Positions 16,670-25,713 of a DNA stretch of 64,000 bases are shown here, in pieces (the stretch's first letter is position 1; every line of letters begins with the position of its first letter). The position numbers and the translations under genes are program-made. This DNA comes from Paraflavitalea sp. CAU 1676 (lineage in GTDB: Bacteria; Bacteroidota; Bacteroidia; Chitinophagales; Chitinophagaceae), in NCBI RefSeq assembly GCF_029223285.1, contig NZ_JARHUJ010000004.1, positions 496,001-560,000 on the forward strand. The letters run 5' to 3'. The notes beneath the pieces are model-generated. The model did not search any database. It was not told the origin of the DNA and saw only the letters and a program-made list of their open reading frames with translations.

Positions 16670-17635
16670 TTATTTACTGATGATCTTGATCTCAACCCGT
16701 CTGTTCTTAGCCTGTTCCGCAGGAGTTCTTTCTCCCGGAAACAACTTTTGACTGCTTCCAAAACCTTTGTATCGCATACGGCTGCCATCGATACCTGCAA
16801 GTACAAGATACTCGTAGATCGATTTGGCGCGCTGAACCGACAGGTCGGGATCGCCTGTATCGATATCCTGCCCATCGATGCCGCCGTACAGACAACAAAT
16901 ATGCCCCTGTATCTCAATCTGCAAAGAAGGGAAGTCTTTCATGACACGGTATAATTCGCGTAACACTCCATAAGAACCTGACATCAGAAAATGTCGCCCT
17001 GGTTCAAAATTGAGGTCGGGCAATACCAGGGTGCTGCCTACCTTGGTAGCGGTATCGGTGATCAGGGCCGATAGAGCAGTTTTTGCCGCCGGCAAGCGAC
17101 GTGACACGACCTCTGGTTCGAGGGTTGCAGGAGCCGGCCCAGTTGCTGGCTTAACGGCTGGTGTCGATACTGTTTGCGAACTGGCAGGTTGAGCTGGTGA
17201 AGCCACCACGTCAATGGGAGATGTGTTGGGTGCCTGCCAGGTATAGATGACCGATACGCGGCGGTTCATGGCCCGCGCTTCGTCGGTGGTTGCGCCAATC
17301 AAGGGTTCACGTTTACCCTTTGCCGATTCTTCCCTGAACACGCTTGCCGAAATTCCTTTACGCAGAAGGTATGCCCGCACCATCTTCAAGCGCTCCTGCG
17401 ACAGCGAATCATTGTACACATGCGAACCAATGAAATCGCAATGTCCGGTCAGGTGGATCTTCACAACACGCGCAGCAGGGACGACCTTCAACAAACTATC
17501 GAGCTGCCTGGCAGCTGTAGCATTCACCTCCGACCTGTTGTATTCGAAATGCACCAGCAGTGAATCGGAACCGGTTTGCGAACTGCCCTGAAAATGGGCG
17601 AGTGTCAATAGGGCCAGTAAAGAATATGATTTCAT
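16670..17635 (-). CDS. secreted protein with two OmpA-like domains
   Basis: 321 residues from the ATG at 17635 (MKSYSLLALL starts the signal peptide). Domain 1, about residues 27-135, shows LTGHCDFIGS and NDSLSQERLKMVRAYL with the closing AMNRRVSV. A Pro/Ala/Ser/Thr-rich linker follows (about 140-190). Domain 2 shows IEIQGHICC, SVQRAKSIYEYL and AKNRRVEIKI. Both end in the NRRV signature that contacts peptidoglycan. No beta-barrel is present, so it is a periplasmic or lipid-independent wall-binding protein. Two OmpA modules in one chain could bridge two glycan strands (inference). Confidence 0.85.
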   Translation of the reverse strand: MKSYSLLALLTLAHFQGSSQTGSDSLLVHFEYNRSEVNATAARQLDSLLKVVPAARVVKIHLTGHCDFIGSHVYNDSLSQERLKMVRAYLLRKGISASVFREESAKGKREPLIGATTDEARAMNRRVSVIYTWQAPNTSPIDVVASPAQPASSQTVSTPAVKPATGPAPATLEPEVVSRRLPAAKTALSALITDTATKVGSTLVLPDLNFEPGRHFLMSGSYGVLRELYRVMKDFPSLQIEIQGHICCLYGGIDGQDIDTGDPDLSVQRAKSIYEYLVLAGIDGSRMRYKGFGSSQKLFPGERTPAEQAKNRRVEIKIISK

Positions 17636-17703
17636 GCGGTTCTGCAATTTCGTGTAGGTTATTTATACTGACGATAAAAGGGTGGGTAAGGGTTGGGTAC
17701 CAT

Positions 17704-17738
17704 AAAAAAGGGCTGACCAAAGATTGTTTGGTCAGCCC
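17704..17738 (-). terminator. terminator of tyrS
   Basis: Stem of 12 bp (17710-17721 with 17727-17738, GGGCTGACCAAA/TTTGGTCAGCCC) with an A-run on the left, which reads as U-run on the minus strand. Confidence 0.85.
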
Positions 17739-17761
17739 CCTCTTTTCCGGTAATGGTTTTT

Positions 17762-19039
17762 TTATACGGCCTTTACCAGGAAAAAGTTCTGTTTACCCTT
17801 TTGAACCAACAGGTATTGGTTGTGCAGCAGCAGGCTGCTATCGATGGTAACCTGGATATTCTCTACTTTCTTGCGGTTAATGCTTACGCCGCCACCCTGC
17901 ACCGTTTTACGGGCTTCTCCTTTACTGGGGAAGATGCCGGATTCGGCCAGGAAAGTAACTACGTCTATGCCGGTGTTTATCTTCTCTGCGGGATAGTCGA
18001 ATTTTGCTACACCATTGATGCCTTCGAGATCTTCAATACTCAGCGATTCAGCGTCTGCATTCTTTTTGGCAAACATCTTCTCTGTGTCTTCGATGGCTTC
18101 TGCCAGTCCTTTCTCGCCATGAACAAAAAGGGTAACTTCCCGGGCAAGTGCCTTGTGCAGGTCGCGTGCTCCTGGGTTCTGCCGATGTTTTTCCATCAAT
18201 TCGTCAATTGCATCCGGAATAAGGAAGGTAAATAGCTTGATCCATTTTTCAGCATCCGCATCATTGGCAGTGAGCCAGAATTGATAGAATAGGTAGGGAG
18301 ATGTGCGGGCAGGATCGAGCCAGATATTTCCTTTTTCGGTTTTGCCAAACTTGGTGCCATCTGCCTTGGTCACCAGCGGACAGGTAAAGGCGAAGGCTTC
18401 ACCGCCTGCCTTGCGACGAACCAGTTCAGTACCTGTGGTAATATTGCCCCACTGGTCGCTGCCACCCATCTGCAGTTTGCAGTTCTTATGCTTGTATAGC
18501 CAGTAGAAATCATAGCCCTGCATCAGCTGGTAAGCAAATTCCGTGTAACTGATGCCGGTATCGCCTTCGATGCGTTTTTTCACGCTGTCTTTGGCCATCA
18601 TATAATTTACCGTAATATGTTTGCCTACATCGCGCAGGAAATCGATGAAGGAAATGTCTTTGAACCAGTCGTAATTGTTGGTCATTTCAGCGGCGTTGGG
18701 CCTGGACGGGTCAAAATCGAGGAATTGTGACAGCTGTTTGTGGATGCCTGCCACGTTTACCTGCAATTGCTCTTCACTCAACAGGTTACGCTCTTCGCTT
18801 TTCATGGAGGGGTCGCCGATCATGCCAGTGGCACCACCAACCAATGCAATGGGTTTATGGCCAGCCTTTTGCAGGTGAACCAACAGTAAAATGGGAACGA
18901 GGCTACCAATGTGGAGGCTGTCGGCCGTGGGGTCGAAGCCGATATAGGCCGTGGTCATTTCCTTGTTAAGTTGCTCTTCCGTACCCGGCTTAATATCCTG
19001 GAGCATTCCCCTCCAGCGTAATTCTTCTATCAGGTTCAT
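17762..19039 (-). CDS. tyrS: tyrosyl-tRNA synthetase
   Basis: 425 residues, the standard length for bacterial TyrRS. It charges tRNA-Tyr in the cytoplasm. Visible are YIGFDPTADSLHIGSLVP (HIGH-like signature), QGYDFYWLYKHKNCKLQMGGSDQWGN (tyrosine and ATP site; given here as QGYDF and GGSDQWGN) and the KFGKT version of the KMSKS loop, followed by a C-terminal S4 RNA-binding domain (GGVSINRKKV). No T-box leader is seen. A -7 element on the minus strand lies at 19174-19181. Confidence 0.97.
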   Translation of the reverse strand: MNLIEELRWRGMLQDIKPGTEEQLNKEMTTAYIGFDPTADSLHIGSLVPILLLVHLQKAGHKPIALVGGATGMIGDPSMKSEERNLLSEEQLQVNVAGIHKQLSQFLDFDPSRPNAAEMTNNYDWFKDISFIDFLRDVGKHITVNYMMAKDSVKKRIEGDTGISYTEFAYQLMQGYDFYWLYKHKNCKLQMGGSDQWGNITTGTELVRRKAGGEAFAFTCPLVTKADGTKFGKTEKGNIWLDPARTSPYLFYQFWLTANDADAEKWIKLFTFLIPDAIDELMEKHRQNPGARDLHKALAREVTLFVHGEKGLAEAIEDTEKMFAKKNADAESLSIEDLEGINGVAKFDYPAEKINTGIDVVTFLAESGIFPSKGEARKTVQGGGVSINRKKVENIQVTIDSSLLLHNQYLLVQKGKQNFFLVKAV

Positions 19040-19369
19040 AATATATATATCTTTGACATATAACGGCTAATGGGACAAACAGCCAAAATGTGTGTATTGC
19101 AAACTGTTTCCGCCTCAAAAGCGTATCTAATCAGGGTTTTTACCCTCATATCGAGGTAAATCAATGGATTGTGCAAATGTACGGATTACAACAGGTTTAC
19201 CCGGTCGGAAGCAATATTTTCGTTATAAAAATCGTTATTGGAAGTTAGTTTTTGGTAGCCCGAATGGGCTCATTTTCAGTAGCGGCGGAACAGTTGGTGG
19301 GTACATGCAGCCGATATCTTAATGAAATAACCTTTGTAAATGAAATTGCTTATTCTGAAAATTGGATCA
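19040..19369. other. intergenic region between tyrS and porV
   Basis: 330 bp separating divergent genes. It contains the tyrS -7 element. I see no gene, T-box or clear porV promoter. Confidence 0.5.
19174..19181 (-). promoter_or_regulatory. probable -7 element of tyrS
   Basis: TACATTTG on the minus strand, a perfect TAnnTTTG, 135 bp upstream of the tyrS start. No good -33 partner was found. Confidence 0.4.
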
Positions 19370-20488
19370 ATGAAGAGAGCTTCATGTGTTGTCGTTACCC
19401 TTGTTGTGGCATGCCTGTCACAATTGAATGCAAAAGCACAGTTTCGAAAATATTCCAATGAATTTATGAACATAGGCGCTGGCGCGCGTGGCCTGTCGAT
19501 GGGCAGTGCGCAGGTGGCAAGCGTTCATGATGGAACGGCGGGTTACTGGAACCCGGCAGGCCTGGTGCATGTAAAAGACCAGCCCCAGCTCAACCTGATG
19601 CACGCCGAGTATTTTGCGGGTATCGGCAAATACGATTATGGTAGCCTGGCCATTCCCTTAAAAGACAATAAACGTGTGCTGGCGCTGTCGCTGCTTCGCT
19701 TCGCGGTGGATGATATACCCAATACTATTTTCCTGGTTGAAGCGGATGGTACCATCAATTACAACAATATCACCAGTTTCTCATCGGCCGATTACGCCTT
19801 CCTGTTGTCGTATGCTCAGTCGATCAAACTGAACAATCCTGAAAAAAGCCTTAGTATAGGCGGTAATGCGAAAGTGATCCACCGCAAGGCGGGCGAATTT
19901 GCTACCGGATGGGGTTTCGGGTTTGATGTGGGTGTGCAATACAAAGCTAAACGCTTACAATTAGGGGCTACGGTACGGGATGTAACGACTACATTCAATG
20001 CCTGGACCTTTAACCTGAATGAAAGAGAGCGGGAAGTATTCTTCCTGACCAAGAATGAGATCCCGGTAAAATCTACAGAACTCACCGCCCCCAGGCTGAT
20101 ACTGGCGGGTGCTTACAATTTTAAGATAAGCCGCACTTTAAGTTTACTCACCGAAGCAAATGTTGACCTCACTTTCGATGGCAAGCGCAATACGGTATGG
20201 GGCTCAGATGTAGTGAGCATAGACCCCAAGCTTGGTCTGGAGTTGGCCTGGAAAGACATCTTCTTTGTACGCGGCGGGGTGAACAACTTTCAGAAAGGCC
20301 TCGACGATGATGACATCACCAACCAAAAAAAGATCTGGATCTATCAGCCCAGTGTAGGCGCAGGTTTCAGGATCTCCGATGTTCAGATCGATTATGCCTT
20401 CACGAACCTGGCCAATCAGTCGAACCCATTATATACGCACGTGTTTTCTTTGAAATTAGACCTGAAGAAGAAAACCAAAAAGAAATAA
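19370..20488 (+). CDS. porV: PorV/PorQ-family outer-membrane protein of type IX secretion
   Basis: 372 residues from the ATG at 19370, chosen because MKRASCVVVTLVVACLS begins a proper signal peptide ending at AKAQ. The mature N terminus has the PorV/PorQ signature NIGAGARGLSMGSAQVA followed by GTAGYWNPAGLV. The rest is a FadL-like series of amphipathic beta strands. PorV shuttles substrates with a C-terminal sorting domain from the translocon to the attachment complex in the outer membrane. PorQ is the close alternative. Its partner PorU2 gene starts 37 bp downstream, so the two form one operon. Confidence 0.85.
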   Translation: MKRASCVVVTLVVACLSQLNAKAQFRKYSNEFMNIGAGARGLSMGSAQVASVHDGTAGYWNPAGLVHVKDQPQLNLMHAEYFAGIGKYDYGSLAIPLKDNKRVLALSLLRFAVDDIPNTIFLVEADGTINYNNITSFSSADYAFLLSYAQSIKLNNPEKSLSIGGNAKVIHRKAGEFATGWGFGFDVGVQYKAKRLQLGATVRDVTTTFNAWTFNLNEREREVFFLTKNEIPVKSTELTAPRLILAGAYNFKISRTLSLLTEANVDLTFDGKRNTVWGSDVVSIDPKLGLELAWKDIFFVRGGVNNFQKGLDDDDITNQKKIWIYQPSVGAGFRISDVQIDYAFTNLANQSNPLYTHVFSLKLDLKKKTKKK

Positions 20489-20525
20489 GTCCAATCCTTA
20501 TTGAAAAACTTTGAAACATCAATCT

Positions 20526-23500
20526 ATGAAGAGATTTTTTACGCTGTTGTTGATGATGGCGGCCTTGCAAGGGTTGGCACAGTCTTACAATAATGAGTGG
20601 ATCAACTTCAACCAGACGTACTATAAATTCAAAGTGGCGAATGAGGGTTTGATGCAGATACCCAAAGCGACGCTCGATGCGGCGGGACTTGGGAGCACAC
20701 CAGTCCAGAACTTCGAGTTATGGCGCAATGGCGTAAAAGTGCCGTTTTATTCACCCACCTCCAGCGGTACCCTTCCGGCCAATGGATACCTTGAGTTTTA
20801 TGCTTTTCCCAATGATGGCAAGCCCGACTTTCCCATGTATTATGATCCTGCCTACCAGCATAATGATCATTATAATTTGATTACTGATACGGCGGTATAT
20901 TTTCTTAGTGTGAACAGCGATCAATCAGGTTTCCGGTATCAGGATGTAGTGAACAATGTGAGTGGACCCTTACCGCCACTTGAACCATATTTTCAATACA
21001 CCTACGGTAGCTATTACAAAAACAAGCAAAATCAGGGATTTGCTGCCGATTTGAAGGAATATCTCTATTCATCGTCTTATGATAAAGGAGAATATTGGTC
21101 TTCGCCCGATATCAGGCCGGCTACAGACCTGGTTACACCTGTTAGCGGACTTAAGGTTTATCCCGGTGGACCCGATGCTACCATCAGATTTGGCGTCAGC
21201 GGCAATGCGTTGAATCCCAGAAATGTTAGGCTTACCGTGAACGGTTCTGTAGTGAAAGATGTAGTAATGGACTATTTCAATGATCTGCATACATCGGCCA
21301 CGCTTTCCAATAGTTCCATTCAGGCAGCTTCTTTCGATGTCAGATTTGCCAATGCATCCGCTGTAGCCACAGACCGTATGGTCGTGTCTTATTTCGAGAT
21401 TACTTATCCAAGGGAATTCAAGTTTGGCAACGCAAAGAACTTCCGGTTCAAACTGCCGGCAAAAGCAGCAGGTTACTACCTGTCTATTAAGGAATTTGAT
21501 TATGGAAGTACTCCACCGGTATTGTATGATATGGCCAACAAAGACAGATTTGTGGCTGATATCACTACCTCTCCCGGTAATATTCTGTTTGCTCTTCCGG
21601 GTACCGCTTCAGCGAGAGACCTCGTGCTGGTGAATGCGGAAGGCGGAAACCTGAGATATCCGACTGGACTTACTGCAAAGACTTTTACAGATTATTTGAA
21701 AGATCCTAACAAGGGTGACTTCCTTATCATAACGCATCCGTCTTTGTTTGTTGGATCAGCGGGTAATAATCCCGTCAATGATTATAAGGCTTACCGTGAA
21801 TCCACCGAAGGAGGAAAATATAAGGTACTGATCGCGGACATCGATGAGCTCGTTGATCAGTTTGCTTTTGGGATCAAAAAACACCCGCTCTCTGTAAGGA
21901 ATTTTATCAGGTACCAAAGAGATAAGTTTGCCAGGCCGCTGAAATATGCGTTTTTGATTGGTAGAGGCATGACTTATGTTGATTATCAAAGAAACCAGAC
22001 CGACCCTGTTTCCGACAAGCTGAACATCGTTCCTACCTTCGGTTATCCGGCTTCCGACAATCTACTTAGCGCTGCAACGCCCGCCAGCACTGTGCCGGTA
22101 ACACCCATTGGGCGCTTATCGGTGGTACATGGAAAGGAGATTGAAGATTACCTGGTAAAGGTCAAGGAGTATGAAAATACCCAGCAAAATGCACCAAACA
22201 CGATCGCTGGCCGCGCATGGATGAAAAATGTGGTGCAGGTTACTGGTACCAACGAGGCTTACCTCGGAACGGTGCTTTGTAACTATATGAATATCTACAA
22301 GCAAATTGCAGAAGATACATCCTATGGAGGCAAAGTGTATACATTCTGTAAATCGTTAAGCAATACCACTGATCAGTTTGCCAGTGATCAGATCGCCAAG
22401 CTGTTTAATGAGGGCATCGGCTTTCTCAATTACTTTGGCCACTCTTCAGCTACAACACTTGAATTTAACCTGGATAAACCAGAGTCTTATAATAACCAGG
22501 GGAAATACCCGGTGTTCTTCGTGAATGGTTGTAATGCTGGTAACTTTTTTACCTATTACCCACAACGCCTTACCTCCAATGAAACACTATCCGAAAAGTT
22601 CGTGCTTGCCAAACAGCGGGGTAGTATCGCTTTCGTTGCCAGCACCCACTTTGGGATTGTGAATTACCTCAACCTCTTTTTGACCAAATTATACCAGAAC
22701 ATATCAGGCCAGGATTTTAACAAATCGCTTGGGGAAACGACAAGAGATGCGTTTCAGAAAATGCGTGATGCCAGTCCGACGGACTATTTTTCGCGACTCC
22801 ATGCAGAGCAGATCACCATTAATGGCGACCCCTCCCTGCGGATCTCCGCTCAGGGTAAGCCCGATTATGTGGTAGAGGAGTCATTGATCAAGGTAAACCC
22901 AGCATTTATATCAATTGCTGAAACGCATTTCCAGGTAAAGGCCGGTTTTATGAACCTCGGTAGCTCAACCCATGATTCAATTGTAGTACAGGTTAAACAA
23001 CAATATCCCAATGGTACTTCTGCCGTGGTGTACCGGGAAAAGATCAAGGGTATTCGCTATAGCGATTCCGTGACTATCAATATCCCGATCGTTGCTACCC
23101 GCGACAAGGGAAAACATACATTGATCGTATCAGTCGACGATGAATCTGCTGTTGATGAGATCGCGGAAAGTAACAATACCGCCACCAAAGAGATCAATAT
23201 ATTTGAAGATGAAGCGCGGCCGGCATTCCCGTACAATCTTTCAATCATCAAAGAGCCAACACAAAAGTTGTATGCCACTACTGCCAATCCGTTTAGCGTA
23301 ATGAAGGATTATGTACTGGAAATAGATACCACCGAAGATTTTAACTCGATCGAGAAAAAAAGCAAGGTGATCTCTTCACCGGGTGGTGTTATTGAATACG
23401 ATCCCCAGCTTACCTATAAGGATAGTACCGTATACTACTGGCGTATATCACCCGTTCCTTCAAACGGCGGAAATTATCAATGGTTCAACCAGTCATTTAC

Positions 23501-25580
23501 CTACTTGAAGAATGTCGAGGGATATAATCAGTCTCACTACTTCCAGCATGAGAAATCAAGTTCGGAGCGTATGTACCTTGATAATGATAGCCACCAGTGG
23601 AAATATGGACTTCGTAAAAACAAGGTCCATGTTAAGAACTGCATTTTTGCGGGATCTTGTAATACTGAAAACGAGTTGATTATGTCGGTGAATGAAGTGG
23701 ACTTGATTGCCAGCGCCTGCGTGGGTAACTCCTTGATATTCCATATATTCGATTCTGTTACATTTAAACCTTGGAAAAACGTGGATGCCAATGGTAATAA
23801 CCTTTACCGGTTCGGAAGTGGCAGTGCGAATTGCGCCAAAAACAGGTGGTACAATTTCGAGTTCCCTTATATGACGGCTGCAAGTCGTAAGTTGATGATG
23901 GACTTCATGGACAGTATTCCCAATGGATCATTTGTAGTTGTAAAAAGCATGTTTCACAATAATCCCAATTCTTATGCTCAAACCTGGAAAAATGACACTT
24001 TGCTCTATGGATCTAATAAGTCACTTTACCACAAATTGTTAGAAGCAGGATTTATTGGCGTGGACTCTGTTTATAAATCAGTTCCCTGGGCTTTTGTGTA
24101 CAAGAAAGGCGACGCCAGTTATGTTCCCAAATGGGACGTTGGAAAGGATTTTGAAAGCAGGGTATCATTAGGCGCAGATTTTTATACTCCAGATACGGTG
24201 GGTTATATCAGTTCTCCAACCTTTGGCCCGGCAGCCAACTGGCAGAAAGTGGAGTGGAAAGGAAAGTCATTGGAGCAGCCGTCTACCGATAATCCAACTG
24301 TCGACGTAATTGGTATCAGCAAAACGTTTGTTGAAACAAAGCTCTTCACATTGGGCAGCAATGATCAGCAATTTGATATCTCGTCCGTAAATGCGCGCGA
24401 CTATCCTTATATGAGGCTCAGAATGCGGAATGCGGACTCTATCAGGCTTACGCCTTTCCAATTAGATTATTGGCGGGTATTCTATAAGCCCTTACCCGAA
24501 GGGGCCATGGCGGCCAATATGTTCCTGCAGGTGAAGGACTCTATGGAAATAGGGGATCAATTTAAATTTGGCATTGCGTTCAAGAACTTTAGCCGGTACG
24601 ATTTTGACAGCGTTAACATCAAAGTGATCATTACCGACAATCAGAACGTTCCCCATACAATACACTATGCAAAGCAGAAAAAGCTGCTGTCGGGCGATAC
24701 GCTGCAGATAATACTGGATATCCCAACCAAGGATTATATAGGTAACAATACACTGTATGTTGAGGTGAATCCGGACACCGACCAATTGGAGCAGTACCAT
24801 TTCAATAACTTCCTGTACCGTAATTTTTATGTAAAGCCCGATAATACCAATCCGTTCCTGGATGTAACGTTCGATGGGGTGCATATCCTCAATCGGGATA
24901 TCGTCTCGGCCAAACCGCATATACAGATCAGGCTGAAAGATGAGGCGAAGCATTTGTTGCTGAACGATACCAGCTTACTGTCTTTGGAGGTAAAATACCC
25001 CAATGGCACGCCCAGAACTTATACCATCGATAATGATACACTGAAGTTTACGCCCGCCACCAGCGGCAATGATAATTCGGCGGTTCTGGACTTTACGCCG
25101 GCATTTACCAATCAATCTAATCCCGATGGCGATGAATACGAACTGGTCGTGAAAGGAAAAGACAAGAGTGGTAACAAGGCTGGTAGCGAATACCGCGTAA
25201 TGTTTAAAGTGATCAACAAACCGATGATCTCGAACCTGCTGAACTACCCGAATCCATTCAGTACATCTACAGCGTTCGTGTTTACGATCACGGGATCTGA
25301 ATTGCCGCAAAATCTGAAGATCCAGATATTGACAGTTACTGGTAAAATAGTCCGGGAGATCACCATTGGCGAACTCGGGCCGCTCAGGATCGGTAGAAAT
25401 ATCACTGATTTCAAGTGGGATGGTACCGATCAGTTTGGCCAAAAACTGGCAAATGGAGTTTATCTGTACAGGGTTGTAACCAGCCTGAATGGCAAATCGT
25501 TGGAAAAATACAAGACCACCAGCGACAACACCGATAAGTTCTTTACCAACGGATACGGTAAGATGTATCTGATGCGGTAG
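20526..25580 (+). CDS. PorU2-type C25 family sortase of type IX secretion
   Basis: 1684 residues from the ATG at 20526 (an in-frame TTG lies 15 bp upstream). A signal peptide ends near GLAQ. The gingipain-like C25 domain (about 400-770) has the catalytic pair H639 in YFGHSS and C669 in VNGCNAG, 30 residues apart. A CARDB-like segment around 790-880 is followed by a long region of Ig-like or unassigned sequence. The C terminus has NYPNPFSTST and NGVYLYRV, a FlgD/type A-like sorting domain. The family cleaves sorting domains and anchors cargo. The size and C terminus point to the PorU2 variant rather than classical PorU. Operon with the PorV-like gene. Confidence 0.85.
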   Translation: MKRFFTLLLMMAALQGLAQSYNNEWINFNQTYYKFKVANEGLMQIPKATLDAAGLGSTPVQNFELWRNGVKVPFYSPTSSGTLPANGYLEFYAFPNDGKPDFPMYYDPAYQHNDHYNLITDTAVYFLSVNSDQSGFRYQDVVNNVSGPLPPLEPYFQYTYGSYYKNKQNQGFAADLKEYLYSSSYDKGEYWSSPDIRPATDLVTPVSGLKVYPGGPDATIRFGVSGNALNPRNVRLTVNGSVVKDVVMDYFNDLHTSATLSNSSIQAASFDVRFANASAVATDRMVVSYFEITYPREFKFGNAKNFRFKLPAKAAGYYLSIKEFDYGSTPPVLYDMANKDRFVADITTSPGNILFALPGTASARDLVLVNAEGGNLRYPTGLTAKTFTDYLKDPNKGDFLIITHPSLFVGSAGNNPVNDYKAYRESTEGGKYKVLIADIDELVDQFAFGIKKHPLSVRNFIRYQRDKFARPLKYAFLIGRGMTYVDYQRNQTDPVSDKLNIVPTFGYPASDNLLSAATPASTVPVTPIGRLSVVHGKEIEDYLVKVKEYENTQQNAPNTIAGRAWMKNVVQVTGTNEAYLGTVLCNYMNIYKQIAEDTSYGGKVYTFCKSLSNTTDQFASDQIAKLFNEGIGFLNYFGHSSATTLEFNLDKPESYNNQGKYPVFFVNGCNAGNFFTYYPQRLTSNETLSEKFVLAKQRGSIAFVASTHFGIVNYLNLFLTKLYQNISGQDFNKSLGETTRDAFQKMRDASPTDYFSRLHAEQITINGDPSLRISAQGKPDYVVEESLIKVNPAFISIAETHFQVKAGFMNLGSSTHDSIVVQVKQQYPNGTSAVVYREKIKGIRYSDSVTINIPIVATRDKGKHTLIVSVDDESAVDEIAESNNTATKEINIFEDEARPAFPYNLSIIKEPTQKLYATTANPFSVMKDYVLEIDTTEDFNSIEKKSKVISSPGGVIEYDPQLTYKDSTVYYWRISPVPSNGGNYQWFNQSFTYLKNVEGYNQSHYFQHEKSSSERMYLDNDSHQWKYGLRKNKVHVKNCIFAGSCNTENELIMSVNEVDLIASACVGNSLIFHIFDSVTFKPWKNVDANGNNLYRFGSGSANCAKNRWYNFEFPYMTAASRKLMMDFMDSIPNGSFVVVKSMFHNNPNSYAQTWKNDTLLYGSNKSLYHKLLEAGFIGVDSVYKSVPWAFVYKKGDASYVPKWDVGKDFESRVSLGADFYTPDTVGYISSPTFGPAANWQKVEWKGKSLEQPSTDNPTVDVIGISKTFVETKLFTLGSNDQQFDISSVNARDYPYMRLRMRNADSIRLTPFQLDYWRVFYKPLPEGAMAANMFLQVKDSMEIGDQFKFGIAFKNFSRYDFDSVNIKVIITDNQNVPHTIHYAKQKKLLSGDTLQIILDIPTKDYIGNNTLYVEVNPDTDQLEQYHFNNFLYRNFYVKPDNTNPFLDVTFDGVHILNRDIVSAKPHIQIRLKDEAKHLLLNDTSLLSLEVKYPNGTPRTYTIDNDTLKFTPATSGNDNSAVLDFTPAFTNQSNPDGDEYELVVKGKDKSGNKAGSEYRVMFKVINKPMISNLLNYPNPFSTSTAFVFTITGSELPQNLKIQILTVTGKIVREITIGELGPLRIGRNITDFKWDGTDQFGQKLANGVYLYRVVTSLNGKSLEKYKTTSDNTDKFFTNGYGKMYLMR

Positions 25581-25603
25581 ATCGTTTTGAAACGTATATA
25601 GGA

Positions 25604-25635
25604 AAAGCTGCCTGGAAATACAGGCAGCTTTTTTT
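25604..25635 (+). terminator. terminator after porU2
   Basis: Stem AAAGCTGCCTG/CAGGCAGCTTT (25604-25614 with 25621-25631) followed by a T-run. Confidence 0.9.
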
Positions 25636-25713
25636 CATGGTATGGAAAAACAACATAATTTAGTTACCTGGCATAATAATTAACGTTTAACTGTAAGCAG
25701 CACCTCGGTCAAT

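Noticed and set aside
19040-19369. T-box or other riboswitch before tyrS
   Set aside because: No specifier-loop or T-box sequence seen; the phylum rarely uses T-boxes.
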